A DNA stretch of 5,186 bases from an archaeon (GTDB lineage Archaea > Nanobdellota > Nanobdellia > Pacearchaeales > GW2011-AR1). Location: assembly GCA_025453475.1 (NCBI GenBank), contig JALOQH010000043.1:1-5186 (forward strand), in the 5' to 3' direction. A program made the position numbers and the translations under genes. The notes below the pieces were generated by a model that made no database searches, had not been told where the DNA came from, and was given only the letters and a program-made list of their open reading frames with translations. This document shows, in pieces, positions 1 to 4,701 of the stretch. Within the stretch, counting starts at the first letter, position 1, and each line of letters opens with the position of its first letter.

Positions 1-363
1 CGCCAGAAGGGGGAGAAACGCACCCTTACGAGTGAACAGGAAGCGCAGATAAAGCGAGACTTGATTGACAAAACGCCGGACCAGTTGAAGCTTCCCTTTG
101 CCCTGTGGACGCGAGACGCAGTAAAGCTGCTGATCAAAGATCGATTTCGCATTGAGATGCCGATCCGGACAGTCGGGGAGTATCTCAAGCGTTGGGGATT
201 TACTCCTCAGAAGCCGGTTAAGCGCGCTTACGAGCAGAGTTCTCAGGCGGTGCAGAAGTGGCTGGAGAGGGATTATCCAGTCATTTTCTCCCGGGCGAAA
301 CAAGAAAAAGCGGAGATTCACTGGGGCCAATTACCCTCGCTTATGAAACATTCGGCACATTGA
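1..363 (+). pseudogene. IS630-family transposase, internal fragment fused to foreign sequence
   Basis: Frame 1 is open from the first base, so the gene began before the window. The first 109 codons (to about 327) read as the N-terminal half of an IS630/Tc1-mariner-type transposase. There is a helix-turn-helix/winged-helix region around TRDAVKLLIKDRF and IRTVGEYLKRWGFTPQKP, followed by RAKQEKAEIHWG. In this family that last motif runs straight into the first catalytic Asp (HWGDE). Here the match stops exactly before the Asp: the next codons read QLPSLMKHSAH and a stop at 361-363, which is metX sequence in the wrong frame. The whole catalytic DDE domain and any right terminal inverted repeat are therefore missing. 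The element cannot be active as shown. An IS insertion would not explain this end, because the break is inside the gene and not at an IS terminus. The family call is firm; the cause of the break is inferred. Confidence 0.85.
309..327. other. Junction between transposase and metX fragments
   Basis: The transposase frame stays family-like through HWG (to 327). The metX frame already reads SGDSLGP from 309. The two unrelated coding sequences thus share up to about 19 bases that fit both, with ctgggg (321-326) as the core. Such a shared stretch is what a short-overlap misassembly, a polymerase template switch or microhomology-mediated joining would leave. No target-site duplication or terminal inverted repeat is visible. 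Confidence 0.65.
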
Positions 364-430
364 ACAAGGATAAATCAAACGCGATTCTTGTGCTGCACGC
401 CCTTTCCGGCGATGCACACGCAGCGGGAGT

Positions 431-793
431 TCACGAAGGACAGAATGATCCGGGCTGGTGGGATAATATGATCGGGCCGGGCAAGGCCTTTGATACAAAC
501 CGGTATTTTGTCATCTGCTCGGCATAATAATCATCCCAGGCATGAACAATTGGGCATTTAATCAAACCGAGCTTCTTGAAGACAACAGGAAGAAAACCTG
601 AAGGAATCCAGGTTGCAACTATAACATCCGGCTTGAAGGCGCGGTAGAACGAATAAAAGTGCAAAAGCTGTTTCTTTCCCAGGGCAAGCACTTCGTGCCC
701 CCTCTTATGGAAGAGGTAAGGCATAGCTACAGAGCCTCGGGGGCATTTTTTATAGTTATAATCGCTGTTGTTTGAAATATAGAGGATTCTCAT
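431..793 (-). CDS. Glycosyltransferase N-terminal fragment, 3'-truncated at a foreign junction
   Basis: The minus-strand ORF starts at the ATG at 793-791. About 94 residues look genuine, from MRILYISNNS to HAWDDYYAEQM. They have the start of a GT-B Rossmann domain (beta strand MRILYIS; charged region around FHKRGHEVLALG; FKPDVIVATWIPSGFLPVVFKKLG; then CPIVHAWDDYY). This resembles the acceptor-side domain of GT4-like glycosyltransferases, which are normally about 350 residues. From about 512 leftwards the frame reads TKYRFVSKALPGPI, which is only the antisense of the metX fragment, and it stops at 433-431. The donor-binding C-terminal domain is therefore missing. The start is supported by a TATA box 25.5 nt upstream and no Shine-Dalgarno, as for a leaderless mRNA. 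The gene follows the HD gene on the same strand after 32 bp. The specific sugar and acceptor cannot be told. The intact gene probably exists in the source genome beyond the artificial join. Confidence 0.7.
   Translation of the reverse strand: MRILYISNNSDYNYKKCPRGSVAMPYLFHKRGHEVLALGKKQLLHFYSFYRAFKPDVIVATWIPSGFLPVVFKKLGLIKCPIVHAWDDYYAEQMTKYRFVSKALPGPIILSHQPGSFCPS
512..521. other. Junction between metX and glycosyltransferase fragments
   Basis: The plus-strand metX reading (VICS) ends at 521. The minus-strand glycosyltransferase reading (AEQM) ends at 512. The ten bases catctgctcg fit both genes. To the left the composition is richer in G and C with a bacterial-type gene; to the right archaeal-type promoters begin. 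This is the second micro-overlap join within about 200 bp. Confidence 0.65.
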
Positions 794-814
794 GATATCG
801 TTAGAAATCCTTGG

Positions 815-822
815 TTTAAATA
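815..822 (-). promoter_or_regulatory. Archaeal TATA box for the left glycosyltransferase
   Basis: On the minus strand TATTTAAA lies in an A/T-rich run. Its centre is 25.5 nt upstream of the A of the ATG at 793, so transcription would start at or next to the start codon. The box sits in the 32-bp gap after the HD gene, a few bases from that gene's stop codon. The glycosyltransferase therefore may have its own promoter and not rely on read-through. The run is A/T-rich, so this single box alone is weak; matching spacing at two other genes strengthens it. Confidence 0.5.
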
Positions 823-825
823 TTT

Positions 826-2040
826 TTAATATGCTGGAGAAATTTGCTTTCTTATGTCTTGGGAGATTCCAGGAAGAGAATATCTATGTTTTGGCATCTT
901 GTCCATTGCATTTATCCGTTGGCTTGCCCATGCATCGTAGTGCCCCAGAGTTACTCTGAAGATGTGGCACCAGGTGGCTCTTGTTTTATCATCAAGGGCC
1001 TGGAACTTATCCCTCAACGCCATTGCAGCTGCAGGAGTATTCCGAGAGGGTTCGATATTATGAATTAAACACTTATCCCACATATCCAAGATTATTTTTT
1101 GCGCTCCCTCTGAGAGATTTGGTGATACTTTGTAAGAATCGATTATCGCGTACAACCTGCCCCTTGCTTCATCCCTAAGTTCAGCATATCTGCCCGAATC
1201 ATATTTTCCATAGGGAGATTCATTTGTCTGCGAGGTAGCATACAGCGCAAGGTGCTCGAGCATTGTTCTTTTACCGCCTGCCGCTTTAATCTCGTCCGGC
1301 GATCGGATAATTGGCTTCATCTGTTCTGCGAATTCCATGTCTACAAATTGCCCGCCGCTCATGTCTTTGTGGGATTTGACTAGTGTTAAATAATGCCTTG
1401 CTGGGAAAGTTGGGCCATTGCAGTCCATTCTGTCCGCCCATCTGGCGAACTGAATCCCAAAAAGGGGTTTGCCGTCCTTATCGCAATCCTGGTAGGGCTC
1501 GACCCTTCTTGTTATGCCGTCCGCGCATTGAACCTCCTGAGGATTAAGATAATTGGTATGTGCTGCGATACTCCATGCGATTGCAATTCTCTCTGCATCG
1601 CTCAAATCGCGACAGTCTTTCATTGCGTCATGGAACAGCAAAGAACCGACCTCTGCGTGTCTTAATGCACGACCTGATTCGGAATATCTGTCTATCAAAG
1701 CACAACCAGTATCATGCAGTGTTCCGGCGACTAATCCTACAAAAATATTTCCCGATGAAACCTGCATATCCGGAAGAAACGAGAGTGCATTGACATAGTC
1801 CCTCACAAGATGCCCGACGCCATGCCCTGGCTCAATATTCTTAACGTCTAAACCAAGGGAGCGGCATTTCTCCAATGCGCAGTCAACAACGTAAATTCCC
1901 TTGTCTATCGCTGATTCAGTGCGCAAAGAATGGTCTAAAGAGTCAAAGAGTTCTGGTTTAAACTCTGCTCGAAGAGCCTGCATCCGCTCCCATCCACGCG
2001 CCTCGTTAGATGCTAAATCTTTCAGGTTTTGAGTATCCAT
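826..2040 (-). CDS. HD-domain metal-dependent phosphohydrolase, substrate unknown
   Basis: The 404-residue protein carries the HD-superfamily metal-site pattern: His73/His77 in GHGVGH, His109-Asp110 in GTLHDTG, His128 in RHAEVGSLLFHD, His161 in AAHTNYL and Asp203 in ARWADRMD. HD proteins hydrolyse phosphate esters or nucleotides, often cyclic nucleotides, (p)ppGpp or dNTPs; nothing here fixes the substrate. The half after about residue 210 is alpha-helix-like and I do not recognise it. There is no signal peptide or membrane segment, so it is probably cytosolic. The ATG at 2040 is preferred over the in-frame ATG at 2088. A TATA box centred 25.5 nt upstream and a purine-rich gaggaaat directly before it both fit 2040, while the longer form would read through the promoter. 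The gene is divergent from rmlB. Its arginine codons are mostly CGN, unlike the rml operon, so a different origin is possible. Confidence 0.8.
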   Translation of the reverse strand: MDTQNLKDLASNEARGWERMQALRAEFKPELFDSLDHSLRTESAIDKGIYVVDCALEKCRSLGLDVKNIEPGHGVGHLVRDYVNALSFLPDMQVSSGNIFVGLVAGTLHDTGCALIDRYSESGRALRHAEVGSLLFHDAMKDCRDLSDAERIAIAWSIAAHTNYLNPQEVQCADGITRRVEPYQDCDKDGKPLFGIQFARWADRMDCNGPTFPARHYLTLVKSHKDMSGGQFVDMEFAEQMKPIIRSPDEIKAAGGKRTMLEHLALYATSQTNESPYGKYDSGRYAELRDEARGRLYAIIDSYKVSPNLSEGAQKIILDMWDKCLIHNIEPSRNTPAAAMALRDKFQALDDKTRATWCHIFRVTLGHYDAWASQRINAMDKMPKHRYSLPGISQDIRKQISPAY

Positions 2041-2061
2041 ATTTCCTCTAGAAAAAACCAA

Positions 2062-2069
2062 CTTATAAA
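2062..2069 (-). promoter_or_regulatory. Archaeal TATA box for the HD gene
   Basis: TTTATAAG on the minus strand has its centre 25.5 nt from the A of the ATG at 2040, predicting a leaderless or near-leaderless transcript. A purine-rich stretch (agtaag) just upstream could serve as the TFB-recognition element. This placement decides the HD start codon. It shares the core ATTTATAA with the rmlB box facing the other way. Confidence 0.65.
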
Positions 2070-2131
2070 TCTTACTGATTGTTACCATTATTCAGTTAAT
2101 ATCTTTGTATATCTGCTCATTGTTGAGAAAA

Positions 2132-2139
2132 TTTATAAA
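2132..2139 (+). promoter_or_regulatory. Archaeal TATA box for the rmlB operon
   Basis: TTTATAAA, preceded by the purine-rich gagaaa (a plausible TFB-recognition element), has its centre 25.5 nt upstream of the A of the rmlB ATG at 2161. No Shine-Dalgarno motif is visible between the box and the ATG, which fits a leaderless mRNA. The 120-bp divergent gap thus holds two outward-facing promoters whose boxes are 70 bp apart. I see no clear operator palindrome between them. Confidence 0.7.
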
Positions 2140-2160
2140 CACAGTTATATCGGGATTTGT

Positions 2161-3150
2161 ATGAAAGTCCTGGTAACTGGAGGATGCGGATTTATCGGCA
2201 GCAATTTTGTAAAATATGTTCTTGAGAACTTCAAGAATGATAAAATTGTAAATGTTGACAAGAAAACCTACGCTGGGGGCGGGAATAATGTTGAACATAT
2301 GGGCTTGGATGCTCACCCAAATTATATCTTTTACAATGCAGATATTTGCGACAGAAAAAAAATGGAGGAGATATTTGAAAAGGAAAGGCCTGAGATTGTG
2401 GTTAATTTCGCTGCAGAGAGCCATGTTGACCGGAGCATAACTCATCCTGAGCAGTTTGTCATGTCTAATGTTTTTGGAGTATTCAATCTTCTGGAAGCTG
2501 CCAGAAAAACAGGAATAAAATTATTTGTGCAGATTTCAACTGACGAGGTTTACGGAAGTTTGAGCAATAACAGCCCTTCGTCAAAAGAAAGCGATTTGCT
2601 GAAGCCCAGGAGCCCGTATTCTGCAAGCAAGGCTGCTGCAGAGCATCTTGCAATGTCCTATTTCCACACCTATAATCTCCCGGTAATTGTAACGAGAAGC
2701 AGCAATAATTACGGACCCTATCAATTCCCGGAAAAGTTAATTCCCCTGTTTGCCACTAATCTGATTGATGGCAAGAAAGTGCCTTTGATGTACAGCAAGG
2801 AAAATCCCGGCTTAAACGTGAGAGATTGGCTTCATGTGGAAGACAACTGCGCTGCAATCTGGCACATTATACAAAAAGGAAAGTATGGAGAAACGTATAA
2901 TATTGCAGGGAATCATGAAAAGACAAATATTGAGATAACAAAATCCATCCTCAGCAGCATGGGCCTGGGTGAGGAAATGATTGAGTTTGTGCCTCATAGA
3001 CTGGGGCATGATTTCAGGTATTCTATATCTGATGAGAAGCTGAGAGGTCTTGGATTTGAAAAGAAGCATGGCGATTTTGAAAAAGCATTGAAAGATACGA
3101 TAATCTGGTACAAGAAGAATGAGAACTGGTGGAGGCCATTGAAGAAATGA
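2161..3150 (+). CDS. rmlB: dTDP-glucose 4,6-dehydratase (RmlB)
   Basis: This 329-residue extended short-chain dehydrogenase would convert dTDP-glucose (or UDP-glucose in relatives) to the 4-keto-6-deoxy sugar using a bound NAD. Visible features: the NAD-binding TGGCGFIG (residues 6-13), Asp61 in YNADICD, NFAAESHVDRSI (82-93), the dehydratase signature STDEVYG (126-132) with Thr127, Asp128 and Glu129, and the catalytic Tyr153/Lys157 pair in YSASK. Further on are the substrate-site RSSNNYGPYQFPEKLIP and RDWLHVEDNC (221-230). Length and motifs are complete for the family. The start at 2161 is chosen because MKVLVTGG opens the first beta strand and a TATA box is correctly placed; the in-frame extension to 2029 would cross the promoter and the HD gene start. 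It is the first gene of a three-gene operon and its stop overlaps the next start by 4 bp (ATGA, 3147-3150). Confidence 0.95.
   Translation: MKVLVTGGCGFIGSNFVKYVLENFKNDKIVNVDKKTYAGGGNNVEHMGLDAHPNYIFYNADICDRKKMEEIFEKERPEIVVNFAAESHVDRSITHPEQFVMSNVFGVFNLLEAARKTGIKLFVQISTDEVYGSLSNNSPSSKESDLLKPRSPYSASKAAAEHLAMSYFHTYNLPVIVTRSSNNYGPYQFPEKLIPLFATNLIDGKKVPLMYSKENPGLNVRDWLHVEDNCAAIWHIIQKGKYGETYNIAGNHEKTNIEITKSILSSMGLGEEMIEFVPHRLGHDFRYSISDEKLRGLGFEKKHGDFEKALKDTIIWYKKNENWWRPLKK
3131..3135 (+). promoter_or_regulatory. Shine-Dalgarno of the epimerase/reductase gene
   Basis: GGAGG lies inside the end of rmlB, 11 nt before the ATG at 3147. Together with the ATGA stop/start overlap it selects 3147 over the in-frame GTG at 3129, which would precede the motif. 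Confidence 0.6.
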
Positions 3151-3971
3151 AGGGCAGTGTTTTTGGGCGCGGCTTTCTCGGAACAAGAATAGCTGAGGAA
3201 TTAGGTTACGACTTACCGGATATCGATGTTCTGGATATAAAGGCGCTGAGAGCTTATCTGGATAGAGAAAAGCCAGAGGTTGTGATTAATACTGTTGGAA
3301 AAACCGGAAGACCGAATATAGACTGGTGCGAAACGCACAGGGAAGAGACAATAATGGGAAATGTGGCTACAGCTATGATTCTTGGCTCGATTTGCTCTGA
3401 GAAGGGAATTTATTTTGTGCACTTCAGCAGCGGATGTGTTTATCAGGGAGATAATGGCGGGAGAGGGTATTCTGAGGACGACGAGCCGAATAATTACACA
3501 AATGTTTATACAAGAACTAAAATTTATTCTGAGAAGATGCTTATGGATTTGCCATGCCTGCAGATAAGACCGAGAATGCCTGTTGACGAGAGACCGAGCG
3601 AAAGGAATTTTATTGACAAGGTGAAGAAATATACTAAATTGATTGATGAGCAGAATTCAATGACCTGCGTGCCGGATTTGCTGCAGGCTCTTAAAATGCT
3701 TATTGAGAAGAAAGCTCTTGGAGTTTATAATCTGGTTAATCCCGGAACAATATCTGCTGCTGAGATAATGAGAATGTATAAACAGATTGTTGACACAAAC
3801 CATGGTTTTGAGGTTATAACTGCAGAGCAATTGGATAAGATGACTCTTGCAAAGAGGTCAAATTGCATGTTAAACACGAGCAAGCTTGAAAATGAGGGAA
3901 TTATGCTCCCAGACATACATGACGCAGTAAGACAATGTTTATTAAGGTATAAGGAGAATTTAGGAAAATGA
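3147..3971 (+). CDS. RmlD-superfamily reductase resembling NRS/ER 3,5-epimerase/4-reductase (UER1-like)
   Basis: The 274-residue extended short-chain dehydrogenase has the cofactor loop GRGFLG (7-12), TGRPNIDWCETH (53-64), SSGCVYQG (94-101), the Tyr121/Lys125 pair in YTRTK, and RPRMP (141-145). It then has RNFIDKVKKY (153-162), QNSMT (169-173), NPGTISAAEIMRMYK (198-212) and RSN-(5)-SKLENEG near the end. Motif by motif and in the same order this matches what I recall of plant NRS/ER (UER1), where TGRPNVDWCESH, ATGCIFE, RNFITKISRY, PNSMT, NPGVVSHNEILEMYK and RSNNEMDASKL occur. Ordinary RmlD has a STDYVFDG-like segment without the Cys. The residues I recall as the epimerase pair in UER1 (Cys115, Lys183) correspond to Cys97 and Lys158. 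It would epimerise C3/C5 and reduce C4 of the RmlB product, giving NDP-L-rhamnose. If it is only a reductase, another 6-deoxy sugar would result. It is translationally coupled to rmlB. Confidence 0.85.
   Translation: MKGSVFGRGFLGTRIAEELGYDLPDIDVLDIKALRAYLDREKPEVVINTVGKTGRPNIDWCETHREETIMGNVATAMILGSICSEKGIYFVHFSSGCVYQGDNGGRGYSEDDEPNNYTNVYTRTKIYSEKMLMDLPCLQIRPRMPVDERPSERNFIDKVKKYTKLIDEQNSMTCVPDLLQALKMLIEKKALGVYNLVNPGTISAAEIMRMYKQIVDTNHGFEVITAEQLDKMTLAKRSNCMLNTSKLENEGIMLPDIHDAVRQCLLRYKENLGK
3951..3956 (+). promoter_or_regulatory. Shine-Dalgarno of the RmlA-like gene
   Basis: AAGGAG is 11 nt upstream of the ATG at 3968, the same spacing as the site before the preceding gene. It favours 3968 over the adjacent ATG at 3971 (14 nt), although a weaker agga at 3962-3965 leaves some doubt. 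Confidence 0.55.
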
Positions 3972-4699
3972 TGAAAGGAGTAATTTTGGCTGGCGGGACA
4001 GGCTCAAGACTGGGCAAATTAACAAGTGTTTTGAACAAGCATCTTGTCGCGGTGGGAAATATGCCGATGATTGAATATCCCCTCGCAACGTTGAAGAAAA
4101 TGGGGATAAAAGAGATAATTATTGTTTCTGGGGCAGAGCATGTCGGAACAGTATTGCAATACCTCACAAAAGAGCATCCAGACATTGATTTTACATACAA
4201 GGTCCAGAAAGAAGCAGGGGGAATTGCCCAGGCGCTCTCCCTAGTGGAAGATGCATGCAGAGGCTCTAAAATCGCAGTCATTCTTGGGGACAATTTATAT
4301 GAGGAAGAATTCAGCAGGGCTGCAATGCAATTTGACAATTCAAACAGCGGCACAATGCTTTTCCTTAAAGAAGTGCCTGATGTGCAGAGATTTGGGTGTG
4401 CTGAAGTGCAGGGGAATAAGATTGTCTCAATTGTAGAAAAACCAAAAGAACCGAAGAGCAACCTTGCTGTAACTGGCTTGTATTTCTACGATTCGAGTGT
4501 TTTTGATAAAATAAGGAAGTTAAAGCCGTCTGCAAGAGGAGAATATGAGATAACTGATGTGAATAATATGTATGTAGCAGACGGAAGAGCAACATTTAAT
4601 GTTTTGAAGGGTTTCTGGAGCGACATGGGCACTTATGAGAGCAGAAAAAGATCGGAAGACTTCATACTTTCAAAAGGAACTGAATTCTTTATGCTCTGA
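3968..4699 (+). CDS. rmlA: Glucose-1-phosphate thymidylyltransferase-like sugar nucleotidyltransferase (short RmlA)
   Basis: This 243-residue nucleotidyltransferase should join a sugar 1-phosphate to a nucleoside triphosphate (glucose-1-phosphate plus dTTP giving dTDP-glucose), supplying RmlB. It has the nucleotide loop LAGGTGSRLGKLT (7-19) with the conserved Lys24 in NKHL, PMIEYPL (33-39), and the metal-binding Asp108 in GDNLYEEEF. It also has FGCAEV (142-147), VEKPKEP (156-162), RGEYEITDVNN (190-200) and WSDMGT (217-222) with the second metal Asp219. RmlA of bacteria is about 290 residues; this one ends soon after WSDMGT and lacks most of the C-terminal helical region, as do other short archaeal-type members. 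Specificity for dTTP versus UTP or another sugar is inferred from its neighbours only. The start at 3968 overlaps the previous stop by 4 bp (ATGA). It is the last gene of the operon and converges on the next gene. Confidence 0.88.
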   Translation: MMKGVILAGGTGSRLGKLTSVLNKHLVAVGNMPMIEYPLATLKKMGIKEIIIVSGAEHVGTVLQYLTKEHPDIDFTYKVQKEAGGIAQALSLVEDACRGSKIAVILGDNLYEEEFSRAAMQFDNSNSGTMLFLKEVPDVQRFGCAEVQGNKIVSIVEKPKEPKSNLAVTGLYFYDSSVFDKIRKLKPSARGEYEITDVNNMYVADGRATFNVLKGFWSDMGTYESRKRSEDFILSKGTEFFML

Positions 4700-4701
4700 G
4701 A

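Larger units (their letters stand above)
309..527 (+). pseudogene. metX: Homoserine O-acetyltransferase (MetX), internal fragment
   Basis: In frame 3 about 71 residues, from SGDSLGPITLAYETFG to GKAFDTNRYFVICS (about 309-521), match the N-terminal part of the MetX alpha/beta-hydrolase. This includes AILVLHALSGDAHAAG and PGWWDNMIGPGKAFDT. The enzyme transfers acetyl from acetyl-CoA to homoserine in methionine biosynthesis. The usual length is about 350-380 residues. The true N-terminus is missing, and so is everything after RYFVICS, including the nucleophilic serine (GGSMGG) and the His/Asp of the triad. After Ser at 519-521 the frame reads Ala then two stops (525-530), where MetX normally continues with Asn-Val-Ile-Gly-Gly. 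No start codon or promoter of its own is visible; an ATG-less upstream frame is only transposase sequence. Both ends are abrupt. It is a non-functional fragment, probably placed here by chimeric joining. Confidence 0.85.

Noticed and set aside
1..527. Genuine IS insertion into metX
   Set aside because: The break lies inside both genes, there is no inverted repeat or TA target duplication, and metX is again cut within 200 bp, so insertion does not explain the structure.
844..1798. Plus-strand ORFs of 65-90 residues within the HD gene
   Set aside because: All are overlapping short frames antisense to the HD coding sequence, with atypical composition.
2041..2088. Longer HD protein starting at 2088
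   Set aside because: The extra 16 residues cover the gene's own TATA box (2062-2069), which is placed for the ATG at 2040.
2029..2160. In-frame N-terminal extension of rmlB by 44 residues
   Set aside because: It would start inside the divergent HD gene and run through both TATA boxes; RmlB proteins begin at the MKVLVTGG strand, here 2161.
2092..2445. 117-residue minus-strand ORF over the start of rmlB
   Set aside because: It is antisense to well-supported rmlB motifs and to the operon promoter; its sequence resembles no family.
3901..4461. 186-residue minus-strand ORF
   Set aside because: It is the antisense of the RmlA-like gene, with no family-like motifs and no promoter or ribosome site.
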